Assembly (NCBI RefSeq): GCF_016805985.1
Contig: NZ_CP017661.1
Coordinates: forward strand, 2,604,001-2,668,000
Source: Microbacterium sp. JZ31
Lineage (GTDB): Bacteria; Actinomycetota; Actinomycetes; Actinomycetales; Microbacteriaceae
Length of the DNA: 64,000 nt
Direction: 5' to 3'
A program made the translations under genes and the position numbers. The notes under the pieces were generated by a model that searched no databases, was not told the origin of the DNA, and saw only the letters and a program-made list of their open reading frames with translations. This document shows, piece by piece, positions 10,857-20,638 of this stretch (its first letter is position 1; each line of letters starts with the position of its first letter).

Positions 10857-11053
10857 GCGACCGACAGCGCGCGGCGGACGAGATCGGTCAGGATCTCGCG
10901 CACCTCGCCCGAGCGCATGATGACGACGAGCACGCCCGCGAACGCGACGGCGGCCATCGTGACGATGGCGTACTCCGCGGTGGAGGCGCCGGTGTCGTCG
11001 GCGAGCAGTTCGGCGACCCCGCGCGGGGCGGGGTCGGAGGTGACATCGATCAT
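10853..11053 (-). CDS. DUF4244 protein, probable Flp-type major pilin
   Basis: The short 66-residue protein reads ADDTGASTAEYAIVTMAAVAFAGVLVVIM in its middle. This matches the Flp prepilin rule: cleavage after G, four residues, then Glu at +5 and Tyr at +6, then a long hydrophobic helix. A good AAAGG ribosome-binding site precedes ATG 11053. Position between the TadB/TadC fusion and the TadE gene supports a role as the main pilus subunit. The family is catalogued as DUF4244; the pilin role is inference from motif and context. Confidence 0.85.
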   Translation of the reverse strand: MIDVTSDPAPRGVAELLADDTGASTAEYAIVTMAAVAFAGVLVVIMRSGEVREILTDLVRRALSVA

Positions 11054-11099
11054 GAAAGGTTCCTTTCTTCGGAGCGGGTGGCCCGGGAGGGCCGATGGA

Positions 11100-12149
11100 T
11101 CACCCGGGCAGGGCCGGGAGCGGGGTGGCCGAGAGCACGCCGAGCAGCATGGGCGCGACGCCGAGGCACAGGAACGCGGGCAGGGTGCAGGCCCCGAGCG
11201 GTAGCAGCAGCCGCGAGCCGAGCTTCGCCGCGCGCAGGCGCCCGTCGGTGCGTGCGCTCTGGCGCTCGTGCGCGGCCGTGGCGCGCAGCAGCTCGACGCC
11301 CGGCACGCCCGCGTCCCGCGACAGCGCCAGCACGGCGGCCGTCTCCTCCCCGCCGGGACGCGGGCCACCGGGCGCCTCGGCCACCAGACGCTCCGCGCGC
11401 TCGATCGACGCGCCGCCGCTCAGCGCGATGGCCGTGAGTTCGGCGTGCATGCCCGGGGTGCCCGGCGGCGGCTGCGCCGCGCGCACGAGCCGACGGGTCC
11501 ACGTCCGCGCGATCAGCAGCAGGGCGACGCCCGCCACGAGGCACGCGATGCCGAAGGGGGTGGTGAACAGCACCCCGAGCACGTCGAACCCCAGGGCGGC
11601 GCCGAGCAGCAGTCCCGCGAGCGGCAGCCAGGTCATCAGCCGCGCCGTCCCGGCGGGTTCCGCGAGGGCGATCCGGACGTCGTCCTGCGCTTCGCGCGCG
11701 TCGCGCAGGGCGGCGGCGATCGACCGGAGGCAGTCGGCGAGCGGTGCGCCGACGGCCGTGGCGATCTCCCACGCGGCGGCGACGTCCCGCCACGGCTCGC
11801 CGCCGCGGCGGCGTGCCTCTTCCTCGATCGCCTCGGAGAGCGGAGTGCCCGCCGACGCGCGACGGGCGATCCGCTCGGCATCGGCGTCGCCCGTGCCCGC
11901 GAGGTGCCGCCACGCGGCGTCGGGACTCGCGCCCGCCTGCAGCAGCACCGCCAGCTTGAGCACGCGTCCGGCGATCGCGGCCGCCTCGTCGCCCGCTCGC
12001 GCCCGGCCTCGCGACGGGCCTCGCGAGGGTCTCCGCGAGGAGATCCCGCTTCCCGAAGAGGATCGCCTCGGATCCTTCCTCTCCGTGCGCGCTCTCCGCG
12101 CCGATCCACGCGCTGATCCGCGCACCGATCCGCCCGCCGGCATGCTCAT
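11100..12149 (-). CDS. Type II secretion F family protein, TadB and TadC halves in one chain
   Basis: The 349-residue membrane platform protein of a Tad pilus has two T2SF-like halves. The first (about residues 55-180) holds AAWRHLAG and WEIATAVGAPLADCLRSIAAAL. The second (about 235-330) holds HAELTAIALSGGASIERAERL and LLRATAAHERQ. Each is followed by hydrophobic segments (WLPLAGLLLGAALGFDVLGVLF, then GIACLVAGVALLLIA, and LGACTLPAFLCLGVAPMLLGVL). Mycobacteria encode these halves as separate genes. The first 50 residues are Arg/Ser/Gly-rich and may not all be translated. ATG 12149 overlaps the tadA TGA by four bases, which supports this start. Confidence 0.87.
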   Translation of the reverse strand: MSMPAGGSVRGSARGSARRARTERKDPRRSSSGSGISSRRPSRGPSRGRARAGDEAAAIAGRVLKLAVLLQAGASPDAAWRHLAGTGDADAERIARRASAGTPLSEAIEEEARRRGGEPWRDVAAAWEIATAVGAPLADCLRSIAAALRDAREAQDDVRIALAEPAGTARLMTWLPLAGLLLGAALGFDVLGVLFTTPFGIACLVAGVALLLIARTWTRRLVRAAQPPPGTPGMHAELTAIALSGGASIERAERLVAEAPGGPRPGGEETAAVLALSRDAGVPGVELLRATAAHERQSARTDGRLRAAKLGSRLLLPLGACTLPAFLCLGVAPMLLGVLSATPLPALPG

Positions 12150-13165
12150 GTCGCGTCCTCCCAGGGCGCGACGGGCTCAATGCCCAGCCGTCCGCCCGCC
12201 TCGGTGAACCTGCCCACGCTCGCCAGCCGACGCGATCCGTCGGGTCGCCGCTCGAGGTGCAGCACGTACCCGATCGCGCTGCACACCTGGCGCGCGACGG
12301 CGTGGTCGCCCATGCCCGCCAACGCCCCGAGCGCCTCGAGCCGGGCCGGCACCTCGGCGAGCCCGCTCGCGTGCAGCGTGCCCGCCCCGCCGTCGTGCCC
12401 GGTGTTGAGCGCCGTGAGCAGCTCGCGCACCTCCCTGCCGCGGCACTCGCCCACGACGATCCGGTCGGGTCGCATGCGCAGCGACTCGCGTACGAGCCGC
12501 GCGAGATCGATCGCGCCGGCGCCCTCGAGGTTCGCCTGCCGCGCCTCGAGCGACACGTGATGCGGATGCGCGATGCGCAGCTCGGCGACGTCCTCGATCG
12601 TGACGATCCGCTCGTGCGCCGGAGCGTGCGCCAGCAGCGCGCCGAGCAGGGTCGTCTTGCCGGTGCCGGCGGCCCCGCTGATCAGCAGGTTCGCCCGATC
12701 GTGCACGATCCGCACCAGCCAGCGACGCGCGTCCTCGCCGAAGGATCCGCCGCGGCACAGCGCATCGAGGTCGACGCCGCGCAGACGGGGGATGCGGATG
12801 GACAGCGCGGTGCCGCTCGTCGCGACCGGCGGCAGCACGGCATGCACCCGGATGCCGTCCTGCAGCCGCACGTCGACGCACGGCGTCGCATCGTCGATGT
12901 GGCGCCCGCCGCGCGCGATGAGCGCCGTGGCGAGCTCACGCACCTCGCGCTCGGACGCGCGCCACGACGGATCGGAGCGCGGGCCGTCGCCGCGGTCGAC
13001 GAACAGCCCGGTGGCGCCGTTCACGAACACGTCGGTCACCGCCGCATCCGCCAGGTACGGCGTGAGCGCACCCAGCGGCCCCGCGGGGGAGAGCCCGTCG
13101 TCCGCGGACCGCACAACATCCGCCTCGCCCCGGGCGCGGGGCTGCACGACGAACGGTTCGGCCAT
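12146..13165 (-). CDS. tadA: TadA/CpaF-type secretion ATPase
   Basis: The 339-residue cytosolic hexameric ATPase powers pilus assembly. It has an N-terminal domain (ADAAVTDVFVNGATGLFVDRG), the Walker A loop ISGAAGTGKTTLLGALL, the Asp box IVTIEDVAELRI, the Walker B region RPDRIVVGECRGREVRELLTALNTGHDGG, and a His box near TLHASGLAEVPARLEAL. TAGCGT lies six bases before ATG 13165, so the string may start with a leaderless mRNA. The ssd/CpaE-like gene that precedes tadA in mycobacteria is absent. The next gene upstream is divergent acs. Confidence 0.94.
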   Translation of the reverse strand: MAEPFVVQPRARGEADVVRSADDGLSPAGPLGALTPYLADAAVTDVFVNGATGLFVDRGDGPRSDPSWRASEREVRELATALIARGGRHIDDATPCVDVRLQDGIRVHAVLPPVATSGTALSIRIPRLRGVDLDALCRGGSFGEDARRWLVRIVHDRANLLISGAAGTGKTTLLGALLAHAPAHERIVTIEDVAELRIAHPHHVSLEARQANLEGAGAIDLARLVRESLRMRPDRIVVGECRGREVRELLTALNTGHDGGAGTLHASGLAEVPARLEALGALAGMGDHAVARQVCSAIGYVLHLERRPDGSRRLASVGRFTEAGGRLGIEPVAPWEDAT

Positions 13166-13171
13166 GCTCCG

Positions 13172-13177
13172 ACGCTA
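13172..13177 (-). promoter_or_regulatory. -10 element of tadA, leaderless type
   Basis: TAGCGT on the minus strand is six bases upstream of the tadA ATG. No ribosome-binding site is present between them. Confidence 0.45.
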
Positions 13178-13409
13178 GGAATCCCCGGCCACGCGGAGGC
13201 GGCATCCGGGGCGAACCGCGCACAAGCCGTGCGCAGGAAGCCCTGTGGACGACCGCTACTCCCTTTCGTCGGTATCAGGCCCCGCGCACCCGGCGTACGT
13301 TCGGAACGCGGGCACTTCCCGCACGGGGCCGGCCTGACCGGCTTCCAGACCGCCGCAGGGACGCGGCGGAGCACACGGATCGTCACGTCGCAAAGGAGCG
13401 CACAGCCAG

Positions 13410-15386
<1,977 letters not shown>

Positions 15387-15391
15387 CACGG

Positions 15392-15434
15392 AAAGGGAGG
15401 GCGCCGTCCGACTCGCGGACGGCGCCCTCCCTTT
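15392..15434 (+). terminator. Strong terminator after acs, probably bidirectional
   Basis: A perfect 19-base-pair inverted repeat (15392-15410 with 15416-15434) has a five-base loop and AAA/TTT at its outer ends. It lies between convergent acs and ridA. Confidence 0.9.
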
Positions 15435-15444
15435 CTCGGTCCGG

Positions 15445-15469
15445 TGGTTGAGCGAGTGAAGCGAGTCGA
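15445..15469. repeat. GAGCGAG...GCGAGTC intergenic repeat-like element
   Basis: GGTTGAGCGAGTGAAGCGAG followed by TCGA lies in the gap between acs and ridA. From memory, near-identical GGTTGAGCGAGCGAAGCGAG elements recur between genes in Microbacteriaceae chromosomes. Only this one copy is seen in the window, so the call rests on recall. Confidence 0.4.
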
Positions 15470-15476
15470 GAGAGGG

Positions 15477-15935
15477 CTACTCGAAGAGGAACGCGACCTC
15501 GACCTCGACCGGCGCATCAAGCGGCAGGACGGGCACGCCCACGGCCGAGCGCGTGTGACGGCCGGCGTCGCCGAAGATCTCCCCCAGCACCTCGCTCGCG
15601 CCGTTGACGACGCCGGGCTGACCCGTGAACGAGGGGACGGATGCGACGAAGCCCGTGACCTTCAGCACGCCCGTGATCCGGTCCACGCCGCCCACGGCGT
15701 CCGCGGCCGCGGCGAGCGCGTTCAGCGCGCACTGGCGCGCGAGGCCCTTCGCGTCGTCCGCCGTGACCTCCGCGCCGACCTTGCCGGTCGCGGGCAGCTC
15801 GCCCGCCACCATCGGCAGCTGACCCGAGGTCTGCACCACGTCGCCGTGCGCCCTCGCCGGGATGTACGCCGCGACGGGCGGAACGACCGGCGGCAGCTCG
15901 ATGCCGAGCTCCGCCAGCCGGGCGGCGACCGTCAC
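15477..15935 (-). CDS. RidA-family protein (YjgF/YER057c/UK114)
   Basis: The 152-residue protein fits the RidA fold: QTSGQLPMVAGELPATGKVG, then ARQCALNALAAAADAVGGVDRITGVLKVTGFVAS, and GRHTRSAVGVPVLPLDAPVEVEVAFLFE. The last contains the conserved Arg used to bind carboxylates of imine or enamine substrates. RidA enzymes remove reactive enamines formed by PLP enzymes. Some relatives in this subgroup (about 150 residues) have other or unknown roles. Its ATG overlaps the TGA of the DUF4177 gene by four bases, so they form a pair. Confidence 0.9.
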   Translation of the reverse strand: MTVAARLAELGIELPPVVPPVAAYIPARAHGDVVQTSGQLPMVAGELPATGKVGAEVTADDAKGLARQCALNALAAAADAVGGVDRITGVLKVTGFVASVPSFTGQPGVVNGASEVLGEIFGDAGRHTRSAVGVPVLPLDAPVEVEVAFLFE

Positions 15936-16150
15936 TGCTCGCCCTCGAACTGCCGCGCCGCCTCAGCCGCGTGGCCGAGACCCGCGTTGGCGGCGCCGCC
16001 GCCGACGGGGCGCTTCAGGTAGGCGACGAGCCCGCCCTCGTTGTTCGGCACGACCTGCACGAGCTCCCAGCCCTGCTTTCCCCAGTTGTTCAGGATGGCG
16101 GCCGTGTTGTGGATCAGCAGGGGCGTGGTGAGGTACTCCCACGTGGTCAT
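15932..16150 (-). CDS. DUF4177 domain protein
   Basis: The 72-residue protein has the DUF4177 core WEYLTTPLLIHNTAAILNNWGKQGWELVQVVP, then a short Gly/Ala-rich tail. AAGGA is about seven bases before ATG 16150. It precedes ridA with a four-base overlap and is divergent from the penicillin-binding protein gene. Function of DUF4177 proteins is unknown. Confidence 0.88.
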   Translation of the reverse strand: MTTWEYLTTPLLIHNTAAILNNWGKQGWELVQVVPNNEGGLVAYLKRPVGGGAANAGLGHAAEAARQFEGEQ

Positions 16151-16254
16151 GGAGCGTCCTTCCGGGTGCGGATGCCGGCGGCGAACGCGCCGGGAGACGG
16201 ATGTGCGGCCGCCACGACGCGCCCGGGATCCGGAAATCGCTCAGGGTGACGGCT

Positions 16255-16260
16255 TACGAT
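16255..16260 (+). promoter_or_regulatory. -10 element of the penicillin-binding protein gene, leaderless type
   Basis: TACGAT is followed by six bases and then ATG 16267, so transcription should begin at the start codon. No Shine-Dalgarno sequence is visible. Confidence 0.5.
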
Positions 16261-16266
16261 CACCCT

Positions 16267-18834
16267 ATGCCTCTAGGAAAAAGGACGGCCAGCGGTGTGC
16301 TCGGCGGCGTGCTCGGCCTCGTCGGCCTGAGCGCGGTCGCGGGCGTTCTCGTCACCGCCACGGTCACCCCGGCCATCGCCGTGTCGGGCTACGCCGCGTC
16401 GAGCGCGATCACGCTGTTCGACAAGCTCCCGAGCTACCTCGAGGTCGACCAGCCCATGCTGCCGACCACGATCTACGTCGACGACCCCAACAGCGACGAG
16501 CCGTACGAGCTCGCGTCGTTCTACGACCAGAACCGCACGCCGGTGTCGTGGGACGAGGTCCCGCAGGTCATGTACGACTCGATCCTCTCGAGTGAGGATC
16601 CGCGCTACTACGAGCACGGCGGCGTCGACCTGATCGGAACCGCGCGCGCCCTCGTCAACAACGCCGGCGGCGGCGACACCCAGGGCGGTTCGTCCATCAG
16701 CCAGCAGTACGTCAAGAACGTGCTGATCCAGGAGTGCGAGAAGGACTCGCCCGACCAGGAGACCCTCCTCGCCTGCTGGACGAAGTACACCACCGCCGAC
16801 GGCGCCGAGGGCTACGAGCGCAAGCTCCAGGAGATGCGCTACGCGATCGCCATCGAGAAGGAGTACTCGAAGAACGACATCCTGCTCGGCTACCTGAACA
16901 TCGCCAACTTCGGCGGTGTCACGTACGGCATCGAGGCCGCCGCGCAGTACTACTTCGGCGTCTCGGCGAAGGATCTGACCATCGTGCAGGCGGCGACGCT
17001 CGCCGGCATCGTGCAGAACCCCAACTACTACCGCATCGACCAGCCCGACAACGAGGTCAACGGCGAGGCGAACGGCTACGCGGCGACGAAGGACCGCCGC
17101 AACTACGTGCTGACGCGCCTCTACGAGGACGGCAAGATCACGGAGGCCGAGTACACGGAGGCCCACGCTGCGCCGATCGAGCCGAGCATCCACCCGCGCG
17201 AGAAGGGCTGCACCGCCGCCGGCGGATCCGCCTACTTCTGCCAGTACGTCAAGACCGTCATCGAGTCCGATCCGAACTACGGGCCCGAGGCGCTGCGCCG
17301 CGGCGGCCTGAACGTCTACACGACGCTCGACCTCAAGGTGCAGCTGCCGGCGGAGCAGGCGATGCGCGACTACGCGCCCGCGACCCTGCCCGGCATGGAC
17401 TTCGGCGCGACCGCCGTCACGCTTGAGGCAGACACGGGCAAGATCCGGGCGATGGCGCAGAACACGACGTTCAGCGAGGATCCGGATGTCGCCAAGCCCG
17501 GAAGCGGGTATTCGGCGCAGGTGTATGCGGCGGATCAGGACCACGGCAGCTCGCGGGGCTTCTCCGTCGGCTCGACGTTCAAGGTGTTCACGCTGCTCGA
17601 CTGGCTGGAGAAGGGCCACTCGATCAACGAACGGCTCAACGGCGTGAATCGCACGTCGTTCGAGGGCTTCAACTGCGACGGCGCCCCGATCCCCCAGACG
17701 TCGAAAATCCAGAACTTCAACAACGTCGGCGGCTACACGGGATCGATCACGAACTTCACGCGCGACTCGCTGAACTCCGGCTACCTCGCGATGGCATCGC
17801 GGCTGAACCTGTGCGACATCATGCGCGTCGCCGATCGCCTCGACGTCCAGACGGGTGACGGCAAGTACCTCGTCACCGACAAGGAGCCGAACATCGAGCG
17901 CACGCCGGTTCCGTTCGACATCCTCGGCTCGTTCAACGTCGCGCCGATGACGATGGCATCGGTGTACGCGACGATCGCCAACAACGGCATCCAGTGCGAG
18001 CCGAAGGCGATCGAGAAGATCACCAACGCCGAAGGCGAGGAGCAGCCGCTGCCCGAGACCACGTGCGAGCAGAAGCTCGCGCCCGAGGTCGCGGCTACCG
18101 CGGCCGCCGCGCTGGCTTCCGTGATGAACGGCGGCACGGGTGCGCCCGCGAAGGCCTACGACGCCGTCCCGGTCATCGGCAAGACCGGCACGCATGAGAG
18201 GGAGCAGACGTCGATGGTGCAGACCTCGACCAAGGCGTCGACCTTCGTGTGGGTGGGCAACGTGAGCGGGCACGCGAACCTGTTCCAGACGTATGCGCCC
18301 GCCGATGTCGTGTCCAATCTCCGCTACCGCATCTCGAGTGCTGTGCAGGGAGCCGCGAACGCCGTCTACCCCGGCGGGCAGTTCCCGCCGGCCGATCCGA
18401 ACCTGTCGCGTCTGATCATGGCGGACCTTCCGAGCGTGGTCGGCCAGACGGTCGACCAGGCGAAGAACACGCTGTGGAACGCCGGCTTCAACCCGGTCGT
18501 CGGGGAGCCCGTCGCCGGCACGCAGGCCGAGGGTCTGATCGAGTCGCAGGACCCGGGCGCCGGCCGCGTTGCCGCCGGAACCACCGTGACGATCCGCCCG
18601 AGCAACGGCAAGGGCGGTACGGTGCCCGACGTGCAGGGCTCGTCCCTCTCGGACGCGATGCGGGCGATCTCCGGCGCGGGCTTCGATGCCGAGCGGGGCG
18701 AGTGTGAGCAGAAGAAGGGCGCCGGCGCAGGCCGCGTCACGGGCACGAATCCGGGCGGCGGCGAGGTCGCACCGCAGGGCACGACCGTGTCGGTGAACTA
18801 CGAAGCCGCCAAGTGCTCGGGCGACGACGACTAG
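16267..18834 (+). CDS. Class A penicillin-binding protein with two PASTA domains
   Basis: The 855-residue bifunctional peptidoglycan synthase has an N-terminal transmembrane segment (GVLGGVLGLVGLSAVAGVLV). The GT51 glycosyltransferase has catalytic Glu110 in SSEDPRYYEHGGVD and GGSSISQQYVKN. The transpeptidase has Ser436 in the STFK motif, SLN at Ser501, and KTGT at Lys639. Two PASTA domains (about residues 715-850: PSVVGQTVDQAKNTLWNAGF and VPDVQGSSLSDAMRAISGAGF) probably sense muropeptides or lipid II. It resembles mycobacterial PonA2. The in-frame start 22 codons upstream is rejected because TACGAT sits six bases before ATG 16267. The metallophosphoesterase gene follows with a one-base overlap. 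Confidence 0.95.
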   Translation: MPLGKRTASGVLGGVLGLVGLSAVAGVLVTATVTPAIAVSGYAASSAITLFDKLPSYLEVDQPMLPTTIYVDDPNSDEPYELASFYDQNRTPVSWDEVPQVMYDSILSSEDPRYYEHGGVDLIGTARALVNNAGGGDTQGGSSISQQYVKNVLIQECEKDSPDQETLLACWTKYTTADGAEGYERKLQEMRYAIAIEKEYSKNDILLGYLNIANFGGVTYGIEAAAQYYFGVSAKDLTIVQAATLAGIVQNPNYYRIDQPDNEVNGEANGYAATKDRRNYVLTRLYEDGKITEAEYTEAHAAPIEPSIHPREKGCTAAGGSAYFCQYVKTVIESDPNYGPEALRRGGLNVYTTLDLKVQLPAEQAMRDYAPATLPGMDFGATAVTLEADTGKIRAMAQNTTFSEDPDVAKPGSGYSAQVYAADQDHGSSRGFSVGSTFKVFTLLDWLEKGHSINERLNGVNRTSFEGFNCDGAPIPQTSKIQNFNNVGGYTGSITNFTRDSLNSGYLAMASRLNLCDIMRVADRLDVQTGDGKYLVTDKEPNIERTPVPFDILGSFNVAPMTMASVYATIANNGIQCEPKAIEKITNAEGEEQPLPETTCEQKLAPEVAATAAAALASVMNGGTGAPAKAYDAVPVIGKTGTHEREQTSMVQTSTKASTFVWVGNVSGHANLFQTYAPADVVSNLRYRISSAVQGAANAVYPGGQFPPADPNLSRLIMADLPSVVGQTVDQAKNTLWNAGFNPVVGEPVAGTQAEGLIESQDPGAGRVAAGTTVTIRPSNGKGGTVPDVQGSSLSDAMRAISGAGFDAERGECEQKKGAGAGRVTGTNPGGGEVAPQGTTVSVNYEAAKCSGDDD

Positions 18835-19751
18835 TGGGTTCTGTCACTCGCGGCGTGGCCGCGCTGGGCGCCTTCGCGGCGGCCGGCGCGGCCGCGGTCG
18901 TCTGGGGCGTCGGCATCGAGCGCCAGCTGTTCACGGTGCGCCGCCACGTGGTGCGCCTGCTCGAGCCCGGTTCCGCACCGATCCGCATCCTGCACATCTC
19001 CGACATCCACATGGCGCCCTGGCAGCGCCGCAAGCAGCGCTGGATCGCGGGGCTGGTCGGTCTGCGCCCCGACCTCGTCGTCAGCACGGGCGACGCGCTG
19101 GGACACGCCGACGGGCTCGAGGGCGTGCGCCGGGCGCTGGCGCCGCTGCGCGGCGTGCCGGGCGTCTTCGTGCACGGCTCGAACGACATGTGGGCGCCCG
19201 GGCCGCGCAACCCGCTCAAGTACTTCTCGGGTCCGTCCGACGCCGCCCCCAAGGCCGTGCGCCTCGACACCGCCGCGCTGGACGCGTTCATGACGGATGA
19301 GCTCGGCTGGAGCAGCGTCGACAACGGCGCCGCTGCCCTCACGGTGCGGAACAACCTTGTGCGGCTGTTCGGCGTCGGCGACGCGCACCACGACCTCGAT
19401 GACCTCGAGGCGGCGAACGACGCGCTCGCGACCCTGCCGGGCGCTCCCGTGACGCTCGGCGTCGCACATGCCCCGTATCGCCGGGTGCTCGACGGTCTCA
19501 CGGCACTCGGCGCCGACATGCTGCTCGCGGGTCACACGCATGGCGGCCAGGTGCGGGTGCCGTTCTACGGCGCGCTCGTCGCGAACTGCGACATCCCGCT
19601 CCGCCAGGCCCGGGGCCTGTCGATGTGGTCGCACCGTGGCCGCGTCGTGCCGCTGAACGTCAGTGCCGGTCTCGGCCACTCGATCTACGCGCCCGTGCGG
19701 TTCGCCTGCCGCCCGGAGGTCTCGCTTCTCACGCTCGCCCCGCGCGCCTGA
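18834..19751 (+). CDS. Membrane-anchored metallophosphoesterase, YkuE type
   Basis: The 305-residue protein has an N-terminal hydrophobic anchor (GVAALGAFAAAGAAAVVWGV) and calcineurin-like metal motifs in order: ILHISDIHMAPW, VVSTGDALGHADG, VHGSNDMWAP, LGVAHAPY and LLAGHTHGGQV. Actinobacterial genomes very often place this gene directly after ponA-type PBPs, as here: its GTG start overlaps the TAG stop of the PBP by one base. The substrate is unknown. A longer start at GTG 18813 in the same frame is possible. Confidence 0.92.
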   Translation: MGSVTRGVAALGAFAAAGAAAVVWGVGIERQLFTVRRHVVRLLEPGSAPIRILHISDIHMAPWQRRKQRWIAGLVGLRPDLVVSTGDALGHADGLEGVRRALAPLRGVPGVFVHGSNDMWAPGPRNPLKYFSGPSDAAPKAVRLDTAALDAFMTDELGWSSVDNGAAALTVRNNLVRLFGVGDAHHDLDDLEAANDALATLPGAPVTLGVAHAPYRRVLDGLTALGADMLLAGHTHGGQVRVPFYGALVANCDIPLRQARGLSMWSHRGRVVPLNVSAGLGHSIYAPVRFACRPEVSLLTLAPRA

Positions 19752-19854
19752 CTCGGTCGGATCGTCCGGTCAGGAATCGAGAAGCGCTCGGCTCCGGCCG
19801 CTCCTAGCCTGGACTCACCGCCTGAACGGGCGGCGAGGAGAGGAGAGGATCACC

Positions 19855-20280
19855 ATGGCCGAGACCCTGAGCAAGGAAGAGCGCGACGCGGTCAAGCAGC
19901 GAGCCGCGGAGCTGCGCGCGCAGGCGAAAGCCGGCAAGACCCGCGAGGCGGGCGAGAAGGCGGTCCGCGAAGCCATCGGCAAACTGTCGGGGACGGACCG
20001 CGAGATCGCGGACGGCTTCTACGCCGTCGTGTCCGAGGGCGCACCCCACCTGGTGCCTAAGACCTACTACGGGATGCCCGGATTCGCGAACGACGAGGGG
20101 AAGATCGTCGTGTTCTTGCAGCCCGCGAGCAAGTTCGGCTCGCGCTACTCGACGATCGGCTTCGAGGACCGCGCCACCCTCGACGACGGCGAGATGTGGG
20201 CGACGCACTTCGGCGTCGCCGGCTGGAGCGAGGCGAGCGCCGCGCGGCTGCGCGAGCTGGTGCGCCGCGCGACCACCTGA
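19855..20280 (+). CDS. DUF1801 (YdhG)-like small protein
   Basis: The 141-residue soluble protein has a charged N-terminal helix (residues 1-50, KEERDAVKQRAAELRAQAKAG), then ADGFYAVVSEGAPHLVPKTYYGMPGFANDEGKIVVFLQPASKFGSRYSTIGF. This resembles the DUF1801/YdhG fold, where the YGMP segment is conserved. GAGAGGAGAGG lies upstream of ATG 19855. Some DUF1801 proteins are called iron chaperones, but nothing in this sequence shows metal binding. It is alone in its transcript, followed by hairpins and tRNA-Pro on the other strand. Confidence 0.75.
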   Translation: MAETLSKEERDAVKQRAAELRAQAKAGKTREAGEKAVREAIGKLSGTDREIADGFYAVVSEGAPHLVPKTYYGMPGFANDEGKIVVFLQPASKFGSRYSTIGFEDRATLDDGEMWATHFGVAGWSEASAARLRELVRRATT

Positions 20281-20284
20281 CACT

Positions 20285-20328
20285 CCTTCGCGCAACGACG
20301 AAGGGGCCAGCCGCGCGCAACCTCGCGG
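20285..20328 (+). terminator. Weak hairpins after the DUF1801-like gene
   Basis: CCTTCG...CGAAGG (20285-20304) and CCGCG...CGCGG (20311-20328) are two short inverted repeats just after the stop codon. They may act as a terminator; neither has a clear T run. Confidence 0.35.
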
Positions 20329-20335
20329 AACGACG

Positions 20336-20363
20336 AAGGGACCGGCCTCTCGGCTGGTCCCTT
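20336..20363 (-). terminator. Terminator downstream of tRNA-Pro
   Basis: AAGGGACC...GGTCCCTT with inner GGCC/CGGC pairing forms a hairpin ten bases 3' of the tRNA on the minus strand. Confidence 0.7.
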
Positions 20364-20372
20364 GTCATGACG

Positions 20373-20446
20373 TCGGGGTGACAGGATTTGAACCTGCGGC
20401 CTCGTCGTCCCGAACGACGCGCGCTACCAAGCTGCGCCACACCCCG
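20373..20446 (-). tRNA. tRNA-Pro (anticodon CGG)
   Basis: On the minus strand the acceptor CGGGGTG pairs with CACCCCG (discriminator A). The D arm is GGCGCAGCTTGGTAGCGC. The anticodon stem CGTCG/CGACG encloses TTCGGGA, giving anticodon CGG, and the T arm is GCAGGTTCAAATCCTGT. It is 74 nt long, CCA is not encoded, and it reads proline codon CCG. Confidence 0.96.
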
Positions 20447-20461
20447 TTTTGCAACCCTGCA

Positions 20462-20467
20462 AGTCTA
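20462..20467 (-). promoter_or_regulatory. -10 element of tRNA-Pro
   Basis: TAGACT on the minus strand lies 15 bases upstream of the mature tRNA 5' end. No good -35 at standard spacing was found. I see nothing definite in 20468-20620. Confidence 0.45.
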
Positions 20468-20625
20468 CCCGATCCGAACGGGTGCAACGAACCGCCACCG
20501 GATCAGTCCCCGGATCTCCGGAGAACGCCCGCATCCCGGACCGAGCCGAGCCGGATGATCCGGGATCCCGGCGTACCCCGCGACCCAAGCCGCCGCCCGT
20601 GCACGTCGCGATCCGGGCGCCACTT

Positions 20626-20631
20626 TAGGCT
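20626..20631 (+). promoter_or_regulatory. -10 element of the HAD phosphatase gene, leaderless type
   Basis: TAGGCT is followed by seven bases and ATG 20639. No ribosome-binding site is present, so a leaderless mRNA is likely. Confidence 0.5.
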
Positions 20632-20638
20632 GGACGTC

